Positions 1 to 8,207 of a stretch of 15,611 nt of DNA are shown piece by piece. This DNA is from Nitzschia sp. DOCU1 (taxonomy: Eukaryota > Bacillariophyta > Bacillariophyceae > Bacillariales > Bacillariaceae), in NCBI GenBank assembly GCA_951394045.1, contig CATOAN010000032.1, positions 1 to 15,611 of the forward strand. The letters run 5' to 3'. The position numbers and the translations under genes were made by a program. A model generated the notes under the pieces. The model worked only from the letters and a program-made list of their open reading frames with translations, ran no database searches and had not been told where the DNA came from. How positions within the stretch are numbered: the stretch's first letter is position 1; each line of letters begins with the position of its first letter.

Positions 1-254
1 ATATGCCATAGAACGCCACCGAAGCTAGTTTGGCATTATGAGGGCCCTTTAGCCACGGAGAGATTGCCACTCTAGTAGGTGGTGTTGCCGTACTAGAATC
101 TCATCAATCAGATAGAAGCCTCAACAAAGAATATCCTGTTGTTCTAAAATGTGTTAATACTTTTACAAACGAACTTGGCTGTCGCAAGTTTCGGAGTTCT
201 ACATACCTGGCGGAGGATAGCAAATATAGTATTGTATCATCATGACCCTCCTCT

Positions 255-1169
255 TCATGATTGGTTCTTTTTCTTCTTATTCTTGGGTGCATCGTTTTCA
301 TCGTCCGGCAACAAATCTTCAAACGATTTTCGTTTAGTCAGTTTGCAGGAACCAGGTGCTTCAACATCATCGTCTCCAAAGTCAATCAAGCACCATTCAT
401 CTTGATTTTCTTCATCGGAAGCAGATTGTTTCTTCTTCGATGACGATGATTGCCGAAGCATTTCTTCCAGGGTCTTCTCGGGAAGCATATTGTCCGTAAG
501 AGCGGAACGGTTCTTCGTGGACGAATGAGCGTCACGCTGGGATGTTTCCGGAGTAACAGTTGCGGGGGACTCCAGGAGTGTTCCTGGTTGATTCTTGAGC
601 GCCTTGGGTTTGCTATTGTTATTGCGGGGTGCCGTCTTCTTCTGGGGAAGGCCTTCTTCTGATTCTCCCCCCAGTACCATGTCGAGCTCATCATCATCAA
701 AGAGATCCGAATCACTCACATTCGTTGGAGAAGATCGCTGCTGGGCCATTTGAGGCTGTTGGATATAGGTATTGCTTATTTGCTGCTGCTGGGGCATCAT
801 CCCACCATTGGACAGAAATGCCTGCGGCGACTCCCCTGGAATGAAGCCGTTAAGTTGCTGCATCATGGAAGAGTTAGAAGGAGTAATGACCCGGTTAACA
901 ACCATCATCGACCCCATGTCACTGTCAAGACCGTTCCAGCTAGTACTTTGCAAATTGTTGGGTTGTGCGGGGTCATCCATCAGCATCGACGCCATTTCGA
1001 ACAAATCATCCTCGGAAGGCTGACGGTTAGGATTGTTCCCCAGATAGCGTTCCTGATGAGCCCGGAAGTTCATTTGTTGTTGACGCTGCTGAGAAAGCGC
1101 CATGTTAAGGATACGGGCCGGATTCGGCGGCGCCCCGCCTCTGCTATTCATCATGTTCATCATGGACAA
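255..1169 (-). CDS. Low-complexity, probably nuclear protein of unknown function (304 aa)
   Basis: I do not recognise a family. The single-exon protein is rich in Met, Gln, Asn and Ser and looks mostly disordered. Visible parts: a Met/Asn-rich start; a Gln run at about residues 27-32; an acidic-hydrophobic patch at 52-66 (EDDLFEMASMLMDD); poly-Gln near 127-130; a second acidic-hydrophobic patch at 152-166 (SDSDLFDDDELDMVL); a Ser/Lys block at 241-247 (SSSSKKK); an acidic stretch around DEWCLIDFGDDD; and a C-terminal basic cluster (KNKKKK) that could be a nuclear localisation signal. Alternating acid and bulky hydrophobic residues resemble transcription activation regions, and both HA-domain proteins in this window have similar short patches (DDIFD). 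That suggests a nuclear regulatory role but proves nothing. The start is the first ATG of a Met-rich run, so residue 3, 4, 6 or 7 could equally serve. The composition bias over 900 open bases argues for a real gene. Confidence 0.68.
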   Translation of the reverse strand: MSMMNMMNSRGGAPPNPARILNMALSQQRQQQMNFRAHQERYLGNNPNRQPSEDDLFEMASMLMDDPAQPNNLQSTSWNGLDSDMGSMMVVNRVITPSNSSMMQQLNGFIPGESPQAFLSNGGMMPQQQQISNTYIQQPQMAQQRSSPTNVSDSDLFDDDELDMVLGGESEEGLPQKKTAPRNNNSKPKALKNQPGTLLESPATVTPETSQRDAHSSTKNRSALTDNMLPEKTLEEMLRQSSSSKKKQSASDEENQDEWCLIDFGDDDVEAPGSCKLTKRKSFEDLLPDDENDAPKNKKKKNQS

Positions 1170-2846
1170 GATGCAAAGATAGGGTTTGTAAGTGTGCGTT
1201 TATGGAGACTCAAAGAAAAGTGGGTGCCGCGATGAGACGCGTTATTTTCCATGATGGTAGGTGGCTCAAACAACACGCCACTGCCGCGTAAACGCCGAGA
1301 AAAGCCTTTTACGACCAACCAACACATATTGCGATACATTACACTACGCCTCGCAACAACCCGATGCCCCCCAATGGAAAGAGGAATTGCGTGGAACTCT
1401 CGGGGTTCTCTTATGAAATTTTGTGTCTTAATTCAGGTACATTTCGTACAGCGGCATCTCGTGGGCTTAGTCAAAAACTTCTTCGCATTCGCACATTTTG
1501 ATCGGAGGCGCAGTCAAAAGTAACGCGCCCTGAACATAATGGGGAATTTAACAATTCAGAAGGCTTATTTCTCACAAGTTCCCAACTCTTTGAGCTTCCC
1601 AAGACATTCCAGACAAGCTACCGGTAACTAACGTACCCCTATGGTTATTATGGACGAAACGCGAGCATTTTAATCCGAAAGCGCGTCTTATGCGTGAAAA
1701 TCTCTCCGACGGCCAAATCTTCAAGCTGTTGTACCTATGTAAAACTTCATCCGAAGACACCATTGGATTCGCCGACAATAGAATGACCCGGGAAAATCCG
1801 AAGAACGGGACACGTCATACCAGGTAAGAGCTTTTCCGAGCGGAAGGGAATCCCCAAAGACAAATTGTGTCGGGAAGTTTGCGCGATCGCCTGTCCCACC
1901 GACCGAAAGATGTACCGGTAGATCGAAATCGCACGTCCATCCTCGGGGCTGGTCCGGCTCGGAACTAACCGCATGCACGGCCAAGGGTCCAAGGATTACT
2001 CCACCCCGAATTAACAAACGACAAAAGGTTGCCACCACAGAGCGAAACCCCCAATGCGAAACCACGCAAGAGAGCGACGACTGCAACATCAAACTTCAAT
2101 GGCGAAAAGTCCGCGAATGGCCTCTTGCTACTACCAGGTACTGGCTAGCGGCCGGTGCCATTACTGGAAAACTCCGTCATAAGGTGCAAACACTATAATA
2201 GGGGATCGTTTCGCTTCACAGAATCGCAGCCTTGTTCTTTTGTCCGCACAAACTCCTACCGCAGACTGGTGGATGTGCAACAGAGTAACCTGATCCCTTT
2301 GTCGACCCTACAGCAGGGAACAGTTCTTTCGCATTGCCACCTCTCGTTCGGCACGGTGATTTACAGATAGTTATTTCCATCTTGAACTCCTACCACTGAG
2401 GTGGTGCGATTCTAGTAGCGACCGTCGTTTTCAAGGACGAGGTGCAATTGGCGTCAATCGACCACATAATCGCTAAGGCGTTTGAGTATGTCCTTGTTTT
2501 GGAAAGAATGTTCATCTTTGTTCCAAGCACTCCCTACCCTGCCCGTTCGACTCGGAGGAAGAAAGTACCACAGCAATAGCAGCAGGTAGTGTGTTACAAA
2601 GATAGTACTAGTGGCGGACCTAACTCCTGAGTATAGCAGCAGATTAAACCAATAAAGCTATGGTGAACTGCGATGATACTACAGCCAATGGTGATCCCCA
2701 GGTCGTCCTCGAGTACTTGCACTAAAAATACTAGTAGTAGGCAACGATGGATTATACTCAAGTTCGATTTAGTATGTAAGATAGATTGTTGATTGTGTAT
2801 GCTCACTCGCCCCTCGTTCTTGTCGGCCATTCTACAAAGCTATGAT
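1170..2846. other. Intergenic, no supported gene
   Basis: Stretch between the start of the low-complexity gene and the decayed HA remnant. Open frames here are short and show no domain, membrane pattern or compositional bias I can defend. The longest, 1721-2092 on the minus strand (123 aa), has a hydrophobic N-terminal half that loosely resembles a signal sequence but matches nothing I know. The first few hundred bases should hold the promoter of the 255-1169 gene; I see no defined core element. Confidence 0.5.
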
Positions 2847-3049
2847 ACATTGTTCCATTCGGCCCTCTTCGAAATTTTTGATTCGAGCAGTCGACATGTT
2901 GGCTGTTTTGCCTTCCGTGTAAAACATTTCCTGATGTCTTATTTGGCGTCTTGCCCAAGCCAGCATAAGCTAACGCTTGTTGGGCAAATCGCTCCCGATA
3001 TGTGCCAATGTGCATTTGTCTGCCTTCCGTCATCCTTCTTGTCGGACTA
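2847..3049 (-). pseudogene. Decayed third helicase-associated (HA) domain
   Basis: Just past the TAGTAG stop of the 294-aa HA protein, the minus strand still carries the outline of another HA domain. In one frame (about 2847-2970) it reads WARRQIRH, then TEGK, then NMSTARIKNFEE. This lines up with WVKCQRRQ, MEGK and NISPSRIEDLEK at the end of the intact domain: about 9 of 25 identities in the EGK-to-end stretch, with many conservative changes. Further upstream the likeness moves to another frame and meets a stop, so the copy is broken by indels. On the DNA, 2881-2960 and 3090-3180 align visibly. It is either an old C-terminal domain cut off when the double TAG arose, or a partial tandem duplication that decayed. 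It is not expected to be translated. Confidence 0.6.
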
Positions 3050-4119
3050 CTACGCCGTTCTGACGGTCCATTCAAAGCCGAGCTTTTCAAGGTCTTCGAT
3101 ACGAGAAGGCGAAATATTGGACGGTTTGCCTTCCATGTGAAGTTTGTACTGCCTTCTTTGGCATTTCACCCACGTTACCAGTTGAGGGCTAGGTGCATAG
3201 CTACCAGGGACATTGGTATGGCCATGGATCTCGCGATACTTGCGTAGTTCATTGATGCGAGCTTGCCATGCTACGCTGTGAGAGTCCCAGATGAATCCGA
3301 TACGGTTCAAAGTTTCGACGCGATCATCGGTCATGGTGGATGTATCGCCGAGACTCTTTCTTTTGAACTGATATCGTTGTCTTTTCACCCACCGGGCCAA
3401 ACTCTGATTTTCCGGAAAAAAGTGTGGAACACGGCAGTGGCCGTGTTTGGCCTTGAATTCCAAAAGTTCTTTGAACTTTTCCGACCATTGGCCTTCCTGG
3501 AACGATAAGAGGAGACCTGAGCTTTGATCGCTATCGCTGCATTCATCGTCAGAGACAATACAGCGTTGTCGTTTTGACGAAAGCGTTTTATCAATGCGAT
3601 GAGACTCCGACTTGACTCGAGAAGAATTCGTCTATCGTTCGCTTCTTGTTCAGCAGTACGTCACTGCTTTCCGAGGAGAAGCATTCTTCAGCCTTGATCC
3701 AGGTATTGAGCCTTCCAGAGAGTGCGTCTGTCTCTCCTTTGATAGGGGTGGGTTCCAGATTCAAAGTTTCGTCAAGGCCAACTTCCTCGTCGTCGAAGAT
3801 ATCGTCGGTAATCGGTTGGAGTAGTTCATCATTGAAATCTTTTTGAAAGGCGGAAAATATATCTCCAGCTGCTGCAACAGTAAGTTCCTGGTCCTCAATT
3901 GGAGCGGAATATGCACAGATGGGGTTTATCAATCGCAAAAGGCTTGGAATGTCATCACCATTTCCTCGTCGCTCTCCTAGGAAGGATCCAACAAGACATC
4001 GCTTGCGATTGAGACACTGCAGAAAGTTCTCGAACTTCGAGCATCAAGACAAAACACTTACTTTTGATGTCCTGCATGTGGTTCTTCAGCAATTCAAGGT
4101 TGGCGACGATCATGTTCAT
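3050..4119 (-). CDS. Helicase-associated (HA) domain protein, spliced (294 aa model)
   Basis: Probable nuclear protein with two helicase-associated (HA) domains, small helical modules common in diatom proteins and thought to bind nucleic acid. Model: exons 4119-4062, 3976-3617 and 3516-3050, total 885 nt in frame. HA1 is about residues 149-216 (WSEKF, GHCRVP, SLARWVKRQR, W at the end); HA2 about 222-289 (WQARINELRKYR, GHTNVP, LVTWVKCQRRQY, GFEW). The N-terminal half is acidic and probably disordered, with DELLQPITDDIFDDEEV matching DTLFDPPSDDIFDMEPV of the gene at 5925-7025, so the two are paralogues. No helicase core is present. The first intron is convincing; the second is uncertain because the unspliced frame between the exons also reads like coding sequence (SSKRQRC followed by SDDECSDSD), resembling NKRQCVEEEDEDD in the paralogue. 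A one-base frameshift in a decaying gene is therefore an alternative. The start may instead be the ATG at 4227, giving 330 aa. Confidence 0.68.
3517..3616 (-). other. Possible intron 2 of the HA-domain gene (100 nt)
   Basis: Minus strand begins GTCAAGTC (an imperfect donor), contains CTGAC as a possible branch point, and ends AAAGCTCAG. Removing 100 nt (phase 1) takes the acidic exon 2 frame into the HA-domain frame. Against it, part of the removed sequence is open in the HA frame and encodes a basic then acidic peptide like the paralogue's. A 49-nt intron (GTACTG to TCAAG) or a simple +1 frameshift would also fit. Confidence 0.4.
3977..4061 (-). other. Intron 1 of the HA-domain gene (85 nt)
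   Basis: Minus strand begins GTAAGTG, a consensus donor, and ends CTTCCTAG. Removing 85 nt (phase 1) joins exon 1, ending MQDIK, to the long acidic frame that starts RERRGNGDDIP. Without removal the exon 1 frame stops at 3955. Other AG acceptors nearby, such as the one closing at about 4017, lead to early stops. Confidence 0.75.
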
Positions 4120-5924
4120 ATTTATTGCAATATTCTTGTGGCAGATCAGGTTTCTCGTGGCTCGTTGCGAGGTTATGTGAGGAATCAACAATCCCCATCC
4201 GTCAGCCACTCCGTGCCCAACCTCCATGGATTGTTCCTGGAGAATCGCTCGGACGTTTTTGGGTTCCTCGGTATTCTAAAATCCGTGGCAAAGCCACACA
4301 AACGCCAGTCTGAACGAGGTTTGGTTGAACGGTATTACTGGGCGACTCTGCCTGCCACGAAGTTTTGTCGGAGATTCATTGGCCGACGTGATAAGGAGGT
4401 AGTTGATGTTCGGAAGATCTCCGACAAACACCGAGTTCACGAGCGAAAAGGCGAAGATCGCCGTTACTACCGGTAGTTCTCCGCAAAATGAAGCTGTCGA
4501 TCACCCGAGAATTGCTGCGTCCACCATCACGCAATGCTAACTCATGGAAGATGAGAATAAAAAATAGCTTTCCAATTGTGTCCACCATCATCCATGCTGA
4601 ACTCTTTGAAGCCAAGAACATGAAATTAGCGGGTTAATATGGGCTCGTTGAACAGTTGCTGCAGGACGTGTATCATAGACGGATGGAGGATGGATTGCAA
4701 TTGAAGCAGAGGATTTGCCGTCAAGGCCAAAAGCTGGACTGTCCTCTTAGGTGATAACTGTAGAATGAGAGCGGTGCGTGCCATGAAATATGGCCTGTTC
4801 GCCATGACTGCAAACCGAAAGAAGACAAAAGTTGCTGCAAAGCTCCAAACGCAGCAAGCAAGAAGAACTTCCCCTACCTGCTTGCTTATCCGGGCGAAGT
4901 GGTAAAGCGTCTCCGAGTAGCAGCACTGTCACGGACTATGAGGTCGAGCTCAAGGCCCCTGCACTTTGTCTTTCGAGAACAAACTACCGTATCTCGCCTT
5001 TCGTTGGGCTTGGCGGCGGGGACTCATCGTGACGTGAACTAATGATATATATTAATAATGCATGCAAGTTTCTTAGTGCGGCGGGATCGAAAATATCAAT
5101 AATAGCTTCTTGCTACGTGGCGAAAACAGAAAGGACGCATTTGATAATTCGAGTTCGTAGGTACTATCAAAACGAATTCTTTGTCTCATGCGATACTCGG
5201 CGCCTGGATCCACGTACATGGCCCCGTCGAAGTCGAAGAGATCAAACGTTAATCTTAAGTCTTGCAATGGCTGTTGCTTGTCTATCCCGGGTGTCGAAAA
5301 AATGTCAATTTCGACCTGAGCGCCTATCCGTCATCGATAGCGTCGATGGCTCAGAACCCTTCAAGGTGGACCTCGATCGAACGCTTCTTTAGCATGATAG
5401 ATGCGCTAATTACTTATATATGCCGATTGCTTTCGGGGCGTAATAGTTAATGTTGGATCTTGCTTTACTATCGCAAGCAGTTTTTACTTATTCCGAGGGG
5501 GTTAAAAATCAGATGGGGTTCTTGCGGAGAAGAATCGTGACTCTGACATTTTGACGCTTAGTTCTCTCTCTTGAAAGATAGAGAACCCCCAACACTACTG
5601 CCACTGTCGACGTAAGAGAGGTACGAAAACGGCGAGAACCCTCTACCAATTTCTTGTCCGAGCCCCGCCGAATATCTACCGTGAGAAGGCTCCCGAATAC
5701 GCGGCTTATCGTGCGAGCTTCAAGGTGGTCCACCTGTTTTGGCAAGGCACGAGATGTTTGCTTCCAGCAGCAACCGAAGGGCGCGGGATCGCCTCCTACG
5801 ACAAATTGCCACGCAAAGGAAACTCCCCTCTCACCGATCATAATTTGGATCCTGAACACTTTCAGCAAGCTTGGCTTGATTGATTGTTACATCCCAGCTC
5901 TGTTCTCACCTGCATTCATTCGAA
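4120..5924. other. Intergenic between the two divergent HA-domain genes
   Basis: About 1.8 kb separating the divergently transcribed HA paralogues, expected to contain both 5' UTRs and promoters. The minus strand stays open up to 4227, so the upstream gene may start there. Other open frames (4376-4621 minus, 5042-5392 plus, 5073-5267 minus, 5509-5868 minus) carry no recognisable domain. An AT-rich patch lies near 5041-5060. I see no RNA gene or mobile element. Confidence 0.5.
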
Positions 5925-7025
5925 ATGAATAACCTTCATAGCAATAGTTACATGTCTGTTAACATGGGGGGAGGAATGTCCCCTCTGGCGCCTGAGAAGA
6001 AGAACGCCTGGGGCGGCTTCGGCCAGGATTCGTTGCTCGGCATGGCGACGTCTCTCTTCGCTGCAGAAGCGATGCAAGGTCGACCTTTCCCCCCTCCTCC
6101 GCCCATGATGAGCAGTCTCTTCCCGGGCCAGCGACCTGCGCGTCCTGAAGATATCACTTCTCAGGTCCTTGCGGAACTCGCGGATGATACGCTCTTCGAT
6201 CCCCCCAGCGATGATATCTTCGATATGGAGCCCGTTCCTCTCCCCACCCGTGAACAAAACCGAAGGAATTTGCTTGAAGACACCCTCAATCAAGTCTTGA
6301 GCATCGAGAACATCTTCATGGACGACGAGCAAGTTAACGTTCCTCAACAAGTAACCCCTGTTCCCACCCCCTCGGCAGCCATTAAGCGTGACGCTCCTGA
6401 GCCCATGATGGACATGATGATGCCTTCTAACAAGCGTCAGTGTGTAGAGGAAGAAGACGAAGACGACGCTGGACGACGCTTCCGCCCTTATCAAGCTGAG
6501 CAATGGAGTGAGAAGTTCGAGGAACTCCTTCAGTTCCGCAAGGAGCGTGGCCACTGCTGCGTTCCCCACACCTTTGATGAGAATCCGTCTCTAGCCCGAT
6601 GGGTCAAGCGCCAACGATATCAATACAAGCTCAAGGCTGAAAACAAGCCCAGCACCATGACCGATGAACGAATCGTCGCTCTGGAACAAGCCGGCTTTGT
6701 CTGGGACTCTCACGGTGCTGCCTGGTTGGAGCGATGGCAAGAACTGGTGGAATACCAACAAGAAAACGGACACGCCAATGTGCCCTCGAATCACCCACAA
6801 AACCCGCAACTAGCCACGTGGGTTAAGTGCCAACGCCGCCAATACAAACTTTTTTGGGATGGCAAGCCCAGTAACATGAACTTGGAGCGAATCCAGAGAC
6901 TAGAATCAGTTGGATTCGAGTGGGAACTTCGTGCTTCTCACAAGAAGCCAAAGGCTGCGGCTGGACCCCAAGTTACTACCTCGGCAGCTCCTATTCAACC
7001 TTCAATTCCTAACTTTTCTTTCTAA
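5925..7025 (+). CDS. Helicase-associated (HA) domain protein, intronless (366 aa)
   Basis: Probable nuclear, nucleic-acid-binding protein with two HA domains and no helicase core. Residues 1-190 are low complexity: a Gly/Met-rich start, a Pro run at 56-60, an acidic-hydrophobic region (ADDTLFDPPSDDIFDMEPV, about 86-104), a Met-rich patch and a basic NKRQC motif (169-173) followed by EEEDEDD. HA1 spans about 194-260 (WSEKFEELLQFRKERGHCCV, SLARWVKRQRYQYK, GFVW) and HA2 about 267-333 (RWQELVEYQQENGHANVP, LATWVKCQRRQYK, GFEW). The tail is Ala/Pro/Ser rich. I chose the ATG at 5925 because the frame reaches back to 5880 only through a TTG codon. The domain order and linker sequence (WDSH, then AAW) match the gene at 3050-4119, which is inverted relative to this one and has introns. 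A role as a transcription or chromatin factor is inference. Confidence 0.92.
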   Translation: MNNLHSNSYMSVNMGGGMSPLAPEKKNAWGGFGQDSLLGMATSLFAAEAMQGRPFPPPPPMMSSLFPGQRPARPEDITSQVLAELADDTLFDPPSDDIFDMEPVPLPTREQNRRNLLEDTLNQVLSIENIFMDDEQVNVPQQVTPVPTPSAAIKRDAPEPMMDMMMPSNKRQCVEEEDEDDAGRRFRPYQAEQWSEKFEELLQFRKERGHCCVPHTFDENPSLARWVKRQRYQYKLKAENKPSTMTDERIVALEQAGFVWDSHGAAWLERWQELVEYQQENGHANVPSNHPQNPQLATWVKCQRRQYKLFWDGKPSNMNLERIQRLESVGFEWELRASHKKPKAAAGPQVTTSAAPIQPSIPNFSF

Positions 7026-7831
7026 AAAGATACGATGAAGGAGTCAGATCCAAGAGTATATAGCACACTGCCATTTTCCCGGAGCAGCTCAACCACATGT
7101 ATAAACGGTTAAAGAAGAACAAAGAGCATACTACCATCAGTCATGAAGACTTAAAGAGTCCACTAGTAGACGAATCACTGTTTCTACTTCCTTGTACTTT
7201 CTACAAACTTGCATGTTCATCTACTAGTTAGAACTAGACTACATGAAGGAGGTTGACGGCCAAACCGATGGTCTCGCCCCCATCCATCAACCTTTCCGAT
7301 CGTCGTTTGCTTCTCATGTCGCAGAGCTTCTCCGCCTCTCCCGTTCGCGCCGTCTGACGATGATTTCGTCACAAACGGCATCGAAGGAGAAGACCATCCG
7401 AGCCGGGCTTCCACGGTGAGATCCATCTACTTAGTGTCGGGGTTAAAAAAATGCCTTCATGGCAATGACTACAAGCAAAAACAATTAAGATGATTGGCAT
7501 TAGCGCGAGAAGCCGAGTCGAAGCCTCTTTTGTGTCAAAGAGCCGATAGTGGTAGTTGAATTTAGCGCAGCGAATGCTCTTCGTAGACTTAGACTTAGCG
7601 AAGCATTCAGAATTTTTGATAAACTGATTGTCCGAGGTATAAAATCGGGGTTCCGTCGAGTATTAGTGCCTTTTTTGATTGCGAAAAGCCCTTTTCATCG
7701 AAGATTATACCTTTCAAGTGTACTTGCGGCATAAAAGTTCACGCCTTAAAAAATCATCCGAAACTAAAAGTCTTATAATCAAGGAACGCCCCGAACGTCT
7801 ACCGGTAGTCGTGAATGTACACTACTGTACT
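7026..7831. other. Intergenic, no supported gene
   Basis: Region after the HA-domain gene; its first part is presumably that gene's 3' UTR. Open frames here (for example 7217-7426 minus, 7549-7734 plus) show no domain. A hairpin-forming segment lies at 7572-7608. Nothing else stands out. Confidence 0.5.
7572..7608. repeat. Short imperfect hairpin with internal direct repeat
   Basis: GAATGCTCTTCG (7572-7583) pairs with CGAAGCATTC (7599-7608), a 10-bp stem with a 2-nt bulge. The loop holds ACTTAG twice. It lies in intergenic sequence with no gene that would explain it; a hairpin of this size can arise by chance. Confidence 0.35.
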
Positions 7832-8170
7832 CTACTGGACATTTTGCGCCACCATCTGCTGGACATTTTGCGCCACCATCTGCTGGACATTTTGCGCCAC
7901 CAATCGAACCAAGGATGCGTATGACGTATCTATCATACAGTGAATCATATCATAGTAACCCATTAGTGACGGCGAGTCGATAGAAGAAACTGGCTGGGCG
8001 TTTCCATATAAAAGATGCCGATTGGCGGCAAAGGCATCATCATGACGCTTGACCCTTGGATAACGATGGAAGGTTGCAACAGCAGCAGTAGAATAGCTCC
8101 TAGTAGGGGAGTAGAACAACGAGGAAAGGATGATTGAAGAAGTCTGCATGGTGCCTGTTCTAGCTGTCAA
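7832..8170 (-). CDS. Possible small mitochondrial protein ending in an 8-residue repeat (112 aa)
   Basis: Function unknown; no family recognised. The first acidic residue is at position 44. Before it the sequence is rich in Ser, Thr, Ala, Arg and hydrophobics, and residues 24-28 read RSYST, which fits the R-3 type mitochondrial presequence cleavage motif (RxY then S and T). This suggests import into mitochondria and a mature protein of about 85 aa. The C-terminus is the repeated octapeptide QNVQQMVA (about residues 93-112), encoded by a 24-bp tandem repeat whose length is a multiple of three, and the stop follows at once. The gene would diverge from the GT8 gene with 37 bp between the two ATGs, so they would share a promoter. 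The ATG of residue 8 is an alternative start. Against it: short length, no homologue I know, and a repeat that could be plain intergenic DNA. Confidence 0.42.
   Translation of the reverse strand: MTARTGTMQTSSIILSSLFYSPTRSYSTAAVATFHRYPRVKRHDDAFAANRHLLYGNAQPVSSIDSPSLMGYYDMIHCMIDTSYASLVRLVAQNVQQMVAQNVQQMVAQNVQ
7835..7902. repeat. 24-bp tandem repeat, about 2.8 copies
   Basis: Two full copies (7835-7858, 7859-7882) and 20 bases of a third (7883-7902) of a unit beginning CTGGACATTTTGCGCCACCA, with no mismatch among them. It lies inside the possible minus-strand gene at 7832-8170, where it encodes QNVQQMVA repeats. There are no spacers, so this is not a CRISPR array. Confidence 0.95.
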
Positions 8171-8207
8171 ACTCTCTAGAGTAGCTATTCTATTCTAGAC
8201 CACAGTC

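Noticed and set aside
1721..2092. 123-aa minus-strand frame with a signal-like N-terminus
   Set aside because: No domain, and the hydrophobic stretch is weak and interrupted by charged residues. An open frame of this size is expected by chance in 1.7 kb.
3919..4476. 185-aa plus-strand frame
   Set aside because: It runs antisense through the first intron and first exon of the HA gene and shows no domain; it is a shadow frame.
5509..5868. 119-aa minus-strand frame upstream of the intact HA gene
   Set aside because: No recognisable domain; it lies in the likely promoter and 5' UTR of the plus-strand gene.
5916..6569. 217-aa minus-strand frame
   Set aside because: Fully antisense to the HA-domain gene at 5925-7025, whose protein has clear domains.
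7835..7902. Short direct repeats as a CRISPR array
   Set aside because: Copies are contiguous with no spacers, in a eukaryotic context; it is a plain tandem repeat.
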